DNA from: Actinokineospora xionganensis
GTDB taxonomy: Bacteria > Actinomycetota > Actinomycetes > Mycobacteriales > Pseudonocardiaceae
Reading direction: 5' to 3'
Length of the DNA stretch: 64,000 nt
Assembly: GCF_014323725.1 (NCBI RefSeq)
Contig: NZ_JABVED010000021.1
Span: 368-64,367, forward strand
The position numbers and the translations under genes were made by a program. Below the pieces are notes generated by a model, which saw only the letters and a list, made by a program, of their open reading frames with translations, was not told the origin of the DNA and ran no database searches. Positions 27,239-36,467 of this stretch are shown one piece after another (the first letter of the stretch is position 1; each line of letters opens with the position of its first letter).

Positions 27239-28354
27239 ATGGGCGGACGCGTGGCGCGACTCGTGGTGATCTCGGCTCTGCTCCTCGGGGGATGCTCGTC
27301 GCCCGCGAGGGCGAAGACTGTGGTGTTCACCAAGGTCGACCTGCCCGCCGCACCGGTCGTGCTCGCCGCGGACGGCGACGCGCTGGTCATCGGGGTGCGC
27401 CGGGATGGGCAGGCGACCAAACCCGGCCTGCTGCGCCGGGCGGCGGATGGCGCGGTCACCGAGATTCCCGTGCGCGGAGTCAGCCCGTACGGCCTGCTGG
27501 CGACCTGGAAGTCGATCGACGTCGACGCGGGCCGGATCGTGGCGGTCGGCGGCGAACGCGGTGGCGCGCACGGCAACGTGCGATGGAGCGTGTGGGACGG
27601 GTCCGCGTCCGGGGTCGTGGAGAAGCCCCAGGGTTTCAGCACGTTCGGCGGCTACGGCGCGGGTGACCTGACCGCGGCGGTGATCACGCCGGTCGGACCG
27701 GCGCTGGTCGGCTCGTGGAACAGCGAGCAAGTCGGGCTCGACGTCGCGACGTGGACCGCCGACGGCGACACCTGGACGCGGCGGAGTTCGGCCGGGACGG
27801 CACTGGAGAGCACCCAGGCCGCGCTCGGCTTCCCGATGGCGGCTTCCGCGCTGGACCAAGGTGTTCTGGTGGCGGGCTGGCAACTCGCCGACGACCGGCT
27901 GACGCCGGTGGTGTGGCGCTCGGCATCGGGTGTCGTTGGGTGGACGAAGACCGCGCTGCCCGACACCGGAACCACGGCGAGCGCGATCTCCTTGGCGTGT
28001 CAGGCAAGCACGTGCGCGGCTGCGGGCCAGGTCGACGGAAAGCTCGCGGTCTGGCGGTTCATCGATGGGACCTGGACCCGACTTCCGGGCGCACCGCCGA
28101 TCCCGGTCAGCGACAAAGACCCACTGGCCGCGCCGGTGGAGATCGAACTACGGGTGGTTCAGGTGCTGTCCGAGGACGGTCAGGTCAAGATCGCCCGGGC
28201 GGACGGCCGGGACTGGACCCTGCTGGCCGCGGAAGGTCCGACCGGCACGGTGACCGCGGCGACGACCGTCGGCGACGCCCTGTTCGTGTTGGCGGGCCCC
28301 GACGCCGAGCACCAGAGCCTGTGGCGGGTAGACGGCGCGAAGATCACCGACTAA
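27239..28354 (+). CDS. Lipoprotein with beta-propeller-like repeats
   Basis: 371 residues. Lipobox LLLGGC at residues 15-20, so the protein is exported and lipid-anchored. The rest contains repeated 'GxxxxVG/AxW..D' beta-blade segments ('VRWSVWDGS', 'DVATWTADGDTW', 'TPVVWRSASG', 'KLAVWRFIDGTW'), suggesting a WD-like propeller. No catalytic motif is seen. Function unknown; probably a binding protein of the cell surface. Confidence 0.75.
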   Translation: MGGRVARLVVISALLLGGCSSPARAKTVVFTKVDLPAAPVVLAADGDALVIGVRRDGQATKPGLLRRAADGAVTEIPVRGVSPYGLLATWKSIDVDAGRIVAVGGERGGAHGNVRWSVWDGSASGVVEKPQGFSTFGGYGAGDLTAAVITPVGPALVGSWNSEQVGLDVATWTADGDTWTRRSSAGTALESTQAALGFPMAASALDQGVLVAGWQLADDRLTPVVWRSASGVVGWTKTALPDTGTTASAISLACQASTCAAAGQVDGKLAVWRFIDGTWTRLPGAPPIPVSDKDPLAAPVEIELRVVQVLSEDGQVKIARADGRDWTLLAAEGPTGTVTAATTVGDALFVLAGPDAEHQSLWRVDGAKITD

Positions 28355-28549
28355 CCGTCCGAATTTCGCCCATTGCCGCCGAATTCATTCCGACATTCGT
28401 CCTACGCTATTCGGTCCATCAGTGGATGCTATAGCCAATTGATATGACCGAAACGTCGGCACGTATTCAATTCGTGATAACCGACTCATGCGTTCTCGCC
28501 TACGTTGCGGCTTCAACCTATCCCCACCGAAGTCACCACAGGAGGACGC

Positions 28550-30925
28550 GTGCGTCGCAGAATGGTCGTCGCGATCGCGGCGGTCGCGGGAATCAGCTTC
28601 TTACCGGGGGTGTCGGCGAACGCGGCTCCCGCGCCCGCCGCCGCACCGCAGGGGGGCGTCGAGAACGCACCCGACGAGCTGGTCTCGCCCGCCGAGAACA
28701 AGCGCAGGCAGATGCGCCAGGACGGACTCTCCAAGGTCCTCAAGGGCGAAGCCAAGGCCGAGAAGCGCGGCGCCAGCACCGTCGTGAAGCTCAGCGACGG
28801 GTCCGGGGCGCGGACCGCCAACGCCACGCCCGCCCAGTACGTCGAGCTGGCCCGGGAGAAGACCGACAAGATCTTCGTCGTGCTCGCCGAATTCGGCGAC
28901 GAGCGGCACCCCGATTTCCCCGACCGCGACACCGACCCGGCCACCCCGGGTCCCGCGCGGTTCGACGGTCCCCGGCACAACGAGATCGCCCAGCCCAACC
29001 GGGCCGTGGACAACAAGACGATCTGGCAGCCTAACTACGGCCGTGAGCACTACCAGGACCTGTACTTCTCCGACGCCCCCGGCGTCGAATCGGTGAAGAC
29101 GTTCTACGAGCGGCAGTCCTCGGGCCGCTACTCGGTCGAGGGCACCGTCACCGACTGGGTCAAGGTCAAGTACAACGAGGCCCGCTACGGCCGGTCCAAC
29201 GGATTCCCGTGCGGCGGCCGGATCTGCGGCAACAGCTGGAACCTGGTCTCCGACGCGGTGACCCAGTGGGTCGCCGACCGCCAGGCCGCGGGCGCGACCA
29301 CCGAGCAGATCCGCACCGAGCTCGCCGAATTCGACACGTGGGACCGCTACGACCACGACCACGACGGCGACTTCAACGAGCGCGACGGCTACATCGACCA
29401 CTTCCAGATCGTGCACGCGGGCGGCGATCAGTCCGACGCGGATCCCGCCCAGGGCGAGGACGCGATCTGGGCGCACCGCTGGTACGCCTTCTTCAGCACC
29501 ACCGCCGGTCCCGCGGGCAACCCGCTGGGCGGCGCGCAGATCGGTGACACCGACCTGTGGGTCGGCGACTACACGATGCAGCCGGAGAACGGCGGCCTCG
29601 GCGTGTTCGCGCACGAGTACGGCCACGACCTCGGCCTGCCGGACCACTACGACACGGTCGGACCCGGTGGCGGCAAGGAGAACGGCATCAACTGGTGGTC
29701 ACTGATGGGACAGAGCCGCGTCTCCGCGGGCGACGAGCCCATCGGCCTGCGCGCCAATGACCTCTCGGCGTGGGACAAGCTGCAGTTGGGCTGGCTCGAC
29801 TACGAGACCGTCGTGGCGGGGCAGGACACCAAACTCAAGCTCGGCCCGCACGCGTACAACACCGCTGCCGCTCAGGGTCTGGTCGTCGTGCTGCCGGACA
29901 AGGAGAAGACCACCCTGCTGGGCACCCCCACCGATGGCGCCAACATGTGGTGGAGCGAGCGCGGCGACAACCTGTCGAACACGCTGACCCGCACGGTCGA
30001 CCTGACCGGCAAGTCGGCCGCCGAGCTCAAGCTCAAGGCGCTCTACGACATCGAGGACTGCGACTGCGACTTCCTCTACGTCGAGGGATCGGTCGACGGC
30101 GGCGCCACCTGGACGGCCCTCGACGGCGTGGCCGACGGCAAGCCGTTCACCCGCAGCGCGGTGGGCCAGCCCGCCATCACCAACGTCACCGGCGGACGCT
30201 GGGTCGACGTGTCGGTGCCGCTGGACTCGCTGGCGGGCAAGACCGCGCAGCTGCGGTTCCGCTACCAGACCGACGGCGGCCTGATCATGGACGGCTTCCG
30301 CGCCGACCAGATCTCCATCACCGCGGACGGCGCGCCGATCTTCAACGACGGCGCGGAAGCAGGCGACAACGGGTGGACCGCGAAAGGTTTCCGGATCACC
30401 ACCGGCAAGGAATCGAAGTTCTACGACAACTTCTACATCGCGAGCTACCGGGCGTACACCTCGTACGACCGCTACCTGCAGGTCGGCCCGTACGACTACG
30501 GCCACCCGGACAAGCCCGACTGGGCGACCCGGTTCCCGTACCAGAACGGTCTGCTCGTGTCCTACTGGGACACTTCGCAGGTGGACAACAACACCAGCGC
30601 CCACCCCGGTGAGGGCCTGATGTTGGTCGTCGACGCCAACCCCGACCCGATCTACAACCTGCAGGGCACCGCGTGGCGCCCGCGGGTGGCGGGGTACGAC
30701 GCGCCGTTCTCGCTGCAGAAGTCGGACTCGTTCACCCTGTACGCGCAGGGCAAGCCGAGCTACGTGCGTGGCAAGTCGGCCCAGCCACTGTTCGACGACC
30801 GGCGCCCGTTCTGGTCGCCGCGGCAGCCGACGGCGGGCGTCAAGCTGCCCGCGGTGGGTGTGGGGATTCGGGTGCTTTCGCAGCAGGACAGCACGATGAC
30901 TGTCCGCGTGTTCCCGACGAAGTAG
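28550..30925 (+). CDS. Secreted M6-family (immune inhibitor A) zinc metalloprotease
   Basis: 791 residues. GTG start after GGAGGA; signal peptide 1-26 (ANA-AP). A propeptide follows, then the M6 domain with zinc motif H355-E-Y-G-H359 ('VFAHEYGHDLGLPDHYD') and the downstream 'WWSLMGQSR' Met-turn typical of InhA peptidases. The C-terminal part carries MAM/lectin-like beta domains ('LYDIEDCDCDFLYVEGSVDGGATW'). It secretes and degrades external protein; in other organisms InhA attacks host proteins. Followed by a strong terminator, so monocistronic. Confidence 0.92.
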   Translation: MRRRMVVAIAAVAGISFLPGVSANAAPAPAAAPQGGVENAPDELVSPAENKRRQMRQDGLSKVLKGEAKAEKRGASTVVKLSDGSGARTANATPAQYVELAREKTDKIFVVLAEFGDERHPDFPDRDTDPATPGPARFDGPRHNEIAQPNRAVDNKTIWQPNYGREHYQDLYFSDAPGVESVKTFYERQSSGRYSVEGTVTDWVKVKYNEARYGRSNGFPCGGRICGNSWNLVSDAVTQWVADRQAAGATTEQIRTELAEFDTWDRYDHDHDGDFNERDGYIDHFQIVHAGGDQSDADPAQGEDAIWAHRWYAFFSTTAGPAGNPLGGAQIGDTDLWVGDYTMQPENGGLGVFAHEYGHDLGLPDHYDTVGPGGGKENGINWWSLMGQSRVSAGDEPIGLRANDLSAWDKLQLGWLDYETVVAGQDTKLKLGPHAYNTAAAQGLVVVLPDKEKTTLLGTPTDGANMWWSERGDNLSNTLTRTVDLTGKSAAELKLKALYDIEDCDCDFLYVEGSVDGGATWTALDGVADGKPFTRSAVGQPAITNVTGGRWVDVSVPLDSLAGKTAQLRFRYQTDGGLIMDGFRADQISITADGAPIFNDGAEAGDNGWTAKGFRITTGKESKFYDNFYIASYRAYTSYDRYLQVGPYDYGHPDKPDWATRFPYQNGLLVSYWDTSQVDNNTSAHPGEGLMLVVDANPDPIYNLQGTAWRPRVAGYDAPFSLQKSDSFTLYAQGKPSYVRGKSAQPLFDDRRPFWSPRQPTAGVKLPAVGVGIRVLSQQDSTMTVRVFPTK

Positions 30926-30941
30926 GTTTGATTCTCTTCAG

Positions 30942-30969
30942 CCGGGGTCCGCTTTCGAGCGGACCCCGG
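30942..30969 (+). terminator. Intrinsic terminator after the metalloprotease
   Basis: A perfect 12-bp stem (CCGGGGTCCGCT and complement) with a TTCG tetraloop, followed by TTTCGTTT. Confidence 0.85.
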
Positions 30970-31092
30970 TTTCGTTTGCGACCCTCGGGCTTATCCACAG
31001 CCTGGCCGGCTATCCACAGATCGCTCGGCGCACCCCTTCGTGGACCCATGCCCCGGTAGACTGGAAAAGGTCGGGCACATGGAACGCGTAGA

Positions 31093-31338
31093 TCAACGAC
31101 GCTGCTCAGCGACGAGGTCGCTCACCAGACCATCAGCTCGAACCGGGATCGGAGCCGAACGCTTCCGACGCTTCGCCTGCCGCACTCGCCGCTCGGCGAC
31201 GAACTGCTCCGGCTTGGTCGGGGCACCGGCAGGCATGGCCCGGGCAACCTCCTGACCGCGTTTGGGTGTCAACGTGCCGCCGCTCCGCACCGCAGCCAGG
31301 TATCTACTCAGCCGGGCCGTCAACGACCTCACCCTCAT
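31093..31338 (-). CDS. Small basic hypothetical protein
   Basis: 81 residues from the ATG at 31338, very rich in Arg and Lys ('RRVRQAKRRKRSAPIPVRAD'), no membrane segment. It lies just behind dinB in the same direction, about 80 bases past its stop. No family recognised; it could be a small nucleic-acid-binding protein or not be expressed at all. Confidence 0.35.
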   Translation of the reverse strand: MRVRSLTARLSRYLAAVRSGGTLTPKRGQEVARAMPAGAPTKPEQFVAERRVRQAKRRKRSAPIPVRADGLVSDLVAEQRR

Positions 31339-31419
31339 ACCCGCCTCCCGAAAGCCACACCCAAATCTAGTGGCCCGTCCAGGAGCCAACGAGCAGGATG
31401 TCGCTCGCCGGAACGCAAG

Positions 31420-32616
31420 TCAGTCGGGCAGCAGAGGCACCGAAATGCCCGGGTCGCGGCCCAGCAGGACCGCCCGCGTCACCGCCACCGAGCCGAAGCG
31501 GTCGCGTAACCCGTCGATGGTCACGTCCAGTTCCGAAGTGTCCGAGGCCTCGAACGAGAACGCGAGTTGCACCGCGCTGTCCTTGCTCAGGTTGGCCAGG
31601 GTCAGGCCGACCAGAGTGATGCCCTGGTCGTGGATCAAGGGCATCGCGGTACGCAGGAGGGTTCTCGCCGCCGCCATGATCTGGGCGGTGTCGTCCGTGG
31701 CCTGGGCGAGGGTGTGGGAGCGGGTGGCTCGGGTGTAGTCGTCGAATCTGAGGCGGAGGGTGACTGTTCGGCAGACGCGCCTGCCGTCGCGTAGGCGTTT
31801 GGCCAGGCGATCGGCTATGGCGACGACTGTGGCGTCGAGGTCTGCGTGGGTCCTCGGCTTTCGACCCAGCGCGCGTTGGGAACCGATGGAGCGGCGGCGG
31901 ACGCCCACCCGGATGCGGCGGGGGTCGCGGTTGTGGGCCAGGGCGTGCAGGTGTCTGCCGGAGGCGCGGCCGAGCATGGACATCAGGGCCGACTCCGACA
32001 AATCGGCCACCTCGCCGACCGTGGTCAGGCCCAGTTCGTGCAGCTTGCGGGCGGTCACCTTGCCCACGCCCCACAGCCGCTCGACCGGCAGCGGGTGCAG
32101 GAACGCCAACTCACCCTCCGGCTCGACGACGAGCAGGCCGTCCGGCTTGGCCACCGCGCTCGCCACCTTCGCGAGGAACTTGGTTCGGGCGACGCCGACG
32201 GTGATCGGGAGGCCGACCCGGCGCATGACCTCGGCGCGCAGCCGGGTGGCTATCTCGGTGGGGGTGCCCGCGATGCGCCAGAGGCCTGCGACGTCGAGGA
32301 AGGCCTCGTCGATGGAGATGCCCTCGACCAGCGGCGTCGTGTCCCGGAAGACCTCGAACACCGCCTTGCTGGCCTCGGAGTACGCCGACATCCGGGGCGC
32401 GACGACCACCGCCCGAGGGCAGAGCCGACGCGCCTCCCCGCCGCCCATGGCGGTGCGGACGCCGAAGGCCTTCGCCTCGTAGCTGGCCGCCAGCACCACC
32501 CCGCCGCCGACGATCACCGGCCGCCCGCGCAGCCACGGCTTGTCACGCTGCTCGACCGACGCGTAGAACGCGTCCAGGTCGGCATGCAGGGTCGTCGCGC
32601 GGCTCGACACGAACAT
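31420..32616 (-). CDS. dinB: DNA polymerase IV (Y-family translesion polymerase)
   Basis: 398 residues. The palm motif 'LHADLDAFYASVEQRD' and the catalytic 'EGISIDEAFLDV' (Asp-Glu pair) are intact. 'VAVGVARTKFLAKVAS'-type fingers, the HhH-like thumb ('LWGVGKVTARKLHELGLTTVGEVADL') and the little-finger domain follow. The C-terminus does not end in an obvious beta-clamp QLxLF motif but contains 'AVQLAFSF' near residue 347, which may serve. A perfect SOS box overlaps the ATG used here. If it is the operator, translation may begin at the GTG two codons later on a very short leader. Confidence 0.92.
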   Translation of the reverse strand: MFVSSRATTLHADLDAFYASVEQRDKPWLRGRPVIVGGGVVLAASYEAKAFGVRTAMGGGEARRLCPRAVVVAPRMSAYSEASKAVFEVFRDTTPLVEGISIDEAFLDVAGLWRIAGTPTEIATRLRAEVMRRVGLPITVGVARTKFLAKVASAVAKPDGLLVVEPEGELAFLHPLPVERLWGVGKVTARKLHELGLTTVGEVADLSESALMSMLGRASGRHLHALAHNRDPRRIRVGVRRRSIGSQRALGRKPRTHADLDATVVAIADRLAKRLRDGRRVCRTVTLRLRFDDYTRATRSHTLAQATDDTAQIMAAARTLLRTAMPLIHDQGITLVGLTLANLSKDSAVQLAFSFEASDTSELDVTIDGLRDRFGSVAVTRAVLLGRDPGISVPLLPD

Positions 32617-32623
32617 ATGTTCG
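32610..32623. promoter_or_regulatory. SOS box (LexA operator) over the dinB start
   Basis: CGAACATATGTTCG is a perfect 14-base palindrome matching the Gram-positive/actinobacterial LexA consensus CGAAC-N4-GTTCG. It covers the ATG at 32614-32616. Confidence 0.8.
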
Positions 32624-32689
32624 CATGCCGGGCCGACAATCTCGAATAGATCACAGTCCACACACACCTATTGCCGATAGGTTGGTGCG

Positions 32690-33436
32690 GTGTCATTCCC
32701 CGAATCCTCATCCGGGCGCCGGGCGACGCCGACGTTCCCGCCCCGCCCCCTCGATGACTCACGCACCCCTTCGCTGATCCTGAGCGCACTGCCCGACGTG
32801 CTGCCGGAGTCGCTGCGCCGCGAGGAGGAACCGCCGCCACCGCCCCGCCGCACCGGCCCGAGCCGCGCCACGCTCGTCAAGGCGGCTGCCGCCGTCGTCA
32901 TCGTCGCGGCCCTGGTCGGCCTGGGTGTCTGGGCGCTGACCGACAGCGAGCCCGCACCGCCCGCACCGGTCGCCCAGCACGAGTTCACCTTCACCCGCGC
33001 CGCCCAGCCACCCGCCGCCGTCCTCGACAGCGACTGCGCGGACCACGCCTACGGGCAGACCAAGCGCTTCCTGGCCACGACCGTCTGCCAGCAGCTGACC
33101 CGCGCCCTGTTCACCACGACCCTGAGTGACGGTCGCGTGGCCTACAGCTCCGTCGCGGTCGTGCGCATGCGGTCCGAGGCCGACGCGGCGGCCCTGTTCG
33201 AGCTGGTGCGCAAGGACAACACCGGCAGCGTCGTCGACATCGTGCGCGACCGGGTCGCCACGGCCCCCGGGCTCGACCGCTTGAGCAGGGGCGGGTTCGC
33301 CGCGGCCAAGCACGAACGCGACGTGGTGATCGTCGAGACCGACACCGCGACGAAGGACCCGGACCCCGAGGCGCACCGCAACGAGATGAAGCGGGTCAGC
33401 AGGGACGCGCTGCGGCTTGGCCGCGATCTGAAGTAG
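32690..33436 (+). CDS. Single-pass membrane protein with extracytoplasmic domain
   Basis: 248 residues. A Pro-rich cytosolic N-terminus (PPPPPRRTGPS), one helix ('ATLVKAAAAVVIVAALVGLGVWAL', about residues 62-85) and an outer domain with two Cys (DSDCADH, TTVCQQL) that probably form a disulfide. This architecture is common in actinomycetes. No enzymatic motif. Divergent from dinB. Function unknown. Confidence 0.7.
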   Translation: MSFPESSSGRRATPTFPPRPLDDSRTPSLILSALPDVLPESLRREEEPPPPPRRTGPSRATLVKAAAAVVIVAALVGLGVWALTDSEPAPPAPVAQHEFTFTRAAQPPAAVLDSDCADHAYGQTKRFLATTVCQQLTRALFTTTLSDGRVAYSSVAVVRMRSEADAAALFELVRKDNTGSVVDIVRDRVATAPGLDRLSRGGFAAAKHERDVVIVETDTATKDPDPEAHRNEMKRVSRDALRLGRDLK

Positions 33437-33539
33437 ACACTCGCCGATTCGGCATTCACGGAGAACTTCCTGCTCAGGCCCGGCGATACGGTTCGTTTCA
33501 GTGTGCCGTCGCAACGCTGAGAAGGAGGCTGTCGCAGCC

Positions 33540-34904
33540 ATGAGCATCTCCGAAATCGCGCATCCGAGCGATCAGGCAGACCGGGTTCCGCTGTCGTTCA
33601 ACCAAGAGTTCCTCTGCAACTTCGACGACGGCACCGACAACGGCCCGTTCGGCTCCGCCTACAACATCGTCACCGGCTGGCGGCTGACCGGCGCGGTGGA
33701 CGTGGAGACACTGCGGGCGGCCCTGGGCGACCTGGTGGCCCGGCACGAGACGTTGCGGACGCTGATCGTCAACGAGGGCGAGGTGCGCTACCAGCGCATC
33801 GATCCGCCCAGCGTCCCGGATCTGACCGTGCTCGACCTCAGCGATGTCGCCCCCGAAGACCGCGAGCGGCGCGTCGAGCAAATGCTCTGCGACGGCGAGG
33901 CAGGCAAGCACACCGCGCGTGAGCTGCCGCTGATCCGTGCGGTCCTGGGCAAGTTCACCGAGACCGACTCGGCGCTGGTGTTCAGCGCCCACCACAGCGC
34001 GGTCGACGAGTGGTCGCTGCAGCTGATCATGCGCGACGTCGCCGCCTTCTACATCGCCCGCAAGACCGGCCAGGAGCCCGACCTGCCGGAGATGGCGCAG
34101 TACCGCGAGTTCTCGGCGAAGGAACTGGCCAAAGCGGACTCCCCCGCGGTCGACGCCGCCCGCGCTTACTGGCGCACGAAGCTAGCGGGCGCCCGGCTGA
34201 CGCCCACGCCGCTGGACATCCCGCGGTCCGAGGGGCTGCCGAAGATCACCTCGTGGCACCGGTTCCTGATCGAGAAGGAGCTGACCGCGCCGGTGGCCAC
34301 GCTCGCGCGGGAGCTGCGGTGCACGCCCTTCATGGTGCTGCTGGCGGCGTACAAGGTCATGCTGCACAAGGCTTCCGGGTCGACCGACATCACCGTGGCG
34401 ACGTTCACGGCGGGCCGCAGCGACGCCCGGTTCCACCACACCGTGGGCTCGTTCTTCAACTTCGTGCCGCTGCGCACGGATCTCGCCGGCTGCGCGAACT
34501 TCCGTGAGGTGGTCAAGCGGACCCGCGCCACCTGCCTTGAGGCGTACAAGCACGACATCCCGTTCGGACAGATCATGGCCGAGGCACCGGAGCTGATGGC
34601 GTCGGTCATGACCAACACCGACGCGGGCACGGCGTTCCAGGTCATCGGCTCGCCCTTCGTCGCCGACACCACCACCGGTGAACTGCGGTACAGCGCTTTC
34701 CGGCGTCGGGTGATGTCGCAGGAGGTCGGCGGCGACATCCCGGACGGCGCCCTGCTGCAGCTCGGCGTGGCCCCCGAGGGCGACCTCGTCGGCACCCTCG
34801 GCTTCAACAGCAACCTGCTGCGCGAGAGCACCATGCTCGCGATGCTCGACGACCTGCGCACGGTGCTCGCCGACCACGTGGCGAAGCCGGACGCGGCGCT
34901 CTAG
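33540..34904 (+). CDS. Stand-alone NRPS condensation enzyme
   Basis: 454 residues covering one complete condensation domain and nothing else. Core motif C3 reads H151-H-S-A-V-D156-E157, so both His and the structural Asp are kept (Gly is Glu). C1 'LSFNQEFL', C2 'RHETLRTL' and C5-like 'VGSFFNFVPLRTD' are present. Free condensation enzymes of this size, such as SgcC5 of the C-1027 pathway, couple carrier-bound beta-tyrosine to an alcohol or amine. The tyrosine aminomutase and carrier at 61-63 kb make the same role likely here, although 15 kb separate them. ATG chosen behind GGAGG; ended by a strong hairpin. Confidence 0.85.
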   Translation: MSISEIAHPSDQADRVPLSFNQEFLCNFDDGTDNGPFGSAYNIVTGWRLTGAVDVETLRAALGDLVARHETLRTLIVNEGEVRYQRIDPPSVPDLTVLDLSDVAPEDRERRVEQMLCDGEAGKHTARELPLIRAVLGKFTETDSALVFSAHHSAVDEWSLQLIMRDVAAFYIARKTGQEPDLPEMAQYREFSAKELAKADSPAVDAARAYWRTKLAGARLTPTPLDIPRSEGLPKITSWHRFLIEKELTAPVATLARELRCTPFMVLLAAYKVMLHKASGSTDITVATFTAGRSDARFHHTVGSFFNFVPLRTDLAGCANFREVVKRTRATCLEAYKHDIPFGQIMAEAPELMASVMTNTDAGTAFQVIGSPFVADTTTGELRYSAFRRRVMSQEVGGDIPDGALLQLGVAPEGDLVGTLGFNSNLLRESTMLAMLDDLRTVLADHVAKPDAAL

Positions 34905-34915
34905 CGACAGACGAG

Positions 34916-34948
34916 ATCGGGGGCGACTTCACTGAAGTCGCCCCCGAT
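34916..34948. terminator. Bidirectional hairpin
   Basis: A perfect 15-bp stem (ATCGGGGGCGACTTC and complement) with a 3-base loop, between the convergent condensation-enzyme and monooxygenase genes. Confidence 0.85.
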
Positions 34949-34961
34949 TTCCGTTGTCCGG

Positions 34962-36206
34962 TCAGTGTTCGTCGACCACGCCGAACTCCAGCTTGGTCAG
35001 CTCGCGCTTGGCGATCGTGGTCAGGAAGATCGAGATACCCGCGTGGCTGTGCTGCATCGACAGGTCACGCCACACCCGCTCGATCCGCTGGCCCTGGCGG
35101 ACCGCGCTGGAACCCGCGGTGGGGAACAGGTACTTCTGCACCGCGTCCCAGCACAGGCGCACGACCTCGCGGCAGATCACCGCGATCCGCAGCTCCTGCT
35201 CGACGGTGAAGGCCTCCGGGCCCTGCTCGCACAGCTCGCGCCAGGTCTGGATCGACTGGTGGAAAGCGGCTTCCGCGGTGGCGATCATGCCGGTGGCCTC
35301 GCCGTACCAGAACTGGAAGTCCTCGTTCTCCGCGCGGCCGACGATCGGCGGGAACATGGTGGTGCGGCTGCGCATCAGGTCGCCGTACGCGTCGAGGGCG
35401 CCCTGCGCCATGCCGACGGCGAGCACCGCGTCCTCGAGCACCATGAAGCTCAGCGGACCGCCGCCGTACTCGGGGTTCGCGTGCAGCCTGCGGCCCGGCG
35501 TGCCCTCGGTGACGTTGACCTGACTCATGTGCGTGGCGATCGTCTGGTAGTCGGCGACGAACGCGTTCTCCATGACGATGCTGTGCGAGCCGCTGCCCTT
35601 GAGGCCGAGCTGGCCGCCCCAGTCGTCGAGCCGGGTCCACTGCGAGCTGTCGACGATGAACATCATCGGCTCCGGCGGCTCGCCCTCGGCGCGCGAAACC
35701 AAGGTGTGGCCGACGAAGTGGGAGGCGTACGGGATGCCCGAGCAGTAGCTCCACGTGCCGGTGAGCAGCCAGCCGCCTTCGGTGCGGACCGCGTCGCCGG
35801 ACGGCATGACCGTGGCGGGAGCGATGAACTCGCCGCCCGCGAAAGCCTCCTCCTGCACGCGCTCCTCGAACAACGTCCCCACCACGTGCGCGTGCGCGGC
35901 GCCGAGGCAGTACATCCAGCCGGTCGACGGGCACGCGCGGGTGAGGATCTGCACGACCCGCATGAAGGTGTCGATGCCGAAGTCGTAGCCGCCGAAGCGG
36001 CGCGGCACCAGGATTCGGTAGAAACCGGCGTCCCGGAACGCTTCGTGGGTGTCCTCGGCGTAGAAGGTGCGCTGCTCGGTCTCCGCCTGCCGGTCGACGA
36101 GCGTCGCGGCGATGGCGTGTGCGCGCGCGATGACCTCGGCGGGGGTCAGGTCCGGCTCGGGTGGACCGGCGAAGATGGGCTCGGCAATGTTCGTGGTCAG
36201 TGTCAT
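34962..36206 (-). CDS. Acyl-CoA-dehydrogenase-fold flavin monooxygenase (group D)
   Basis: 414 residues. The N-terminal 'EAFRDAGFYRILVPRRFGGYDF' and middle 'LTGTWSYCSGIPYASHFVGH' match the HsaA / p-hydroxyphenylacetate-hydroxylase C2 branch of the acyl-CoA dehydrogenase fold. These use reduced flavin from a separate reductase to hydroxylate aromatic rings or N atoms. 'GWMYCLGAAHAHVVG' and a catalytic His near the C-terminus ('MQHSHAGISIF') are typical. Convergent with the condensation enzyme. I infer hydroxylation of the carrier-bound beta-tyrosine ring or another aromatic, as SgcC does with a different fold. No flavin reductase gene is in the window. Confidence 0.82.
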   Translation of the reverse strand: MTLTTNIAEPIFAGPPEPDLTPAEVIARAHAIAATLVDRQAETEQRTFYAEDTHEAFRDAGFYRILVPRRFGGYDFGIDTFMRVVQILTRACPSTGWMYCLGAAHAHVVGTLFEERVQEEAFAGGEFIAPATVMPSGDAVRTEGGWLLTGTWSYCSGIPYASHFVGHTLVSRAEGEPPEPMMFIVDSSQWTRLDDWGGQLGLKGSGSHSIVMENAFVADYQTIATHMSQVNVTEGTPGRRLHANPEYGGGPLSFMVLEDAVLAVGMAQGALDAYGDLMRSRTTMFPPIVGRAENEDFQFWYGEATGMIATAEAAFHQSIQTWRELCEQGPEAFTVEQELRIAVICREVVRLCWDAVQKYLFPTAGSSAVRQGQRIERVWRDLSMQHSHAGISIFLTTIAKRELTKLEFGVVDEH

Positions 36207-36467
36207 CGCTGCGCAGATCCTTTACCTCGGAGGGATGGCGCCGCTCGTCCGCCCCATATTTCGGCCGCCCAAGCAGCCTCACACAGGCCCGCGGGCGGTC
36301 GCCTCTCCCTCGATGCGAAGTTGCGGGCAGGACCGCATTTTGGAAGGTGCGCGCAAACGCTTGAACCACAAGGCTTTAGGCGGATGCGCCGACCCGCGGG
36401 CCCACCGTGGCGGCGCCCTCCACCATGCAGTCCGACCAGACCGAATGCATTCAGAAAGGACAGTTCG
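36207..36467. promoter_or_regulatory. Divergent promoter region, monooxygenase / SRPBCC gene
   Basis: 261 bases without a coding frame separate the two divergent starts. A palindrome GAATGCATTC (36441-36450) lies 17 bases before the SRPBCC start, a possible operator. AAAGGACAG serves as its ribosome site. Confidence 0.4.

Noticed and set aside
30970-31060. Replication origin
   Set aside because: Only two DnaA-like boxes, no A/T-rich unwinding region, and no dnaA or dnaN nearby.
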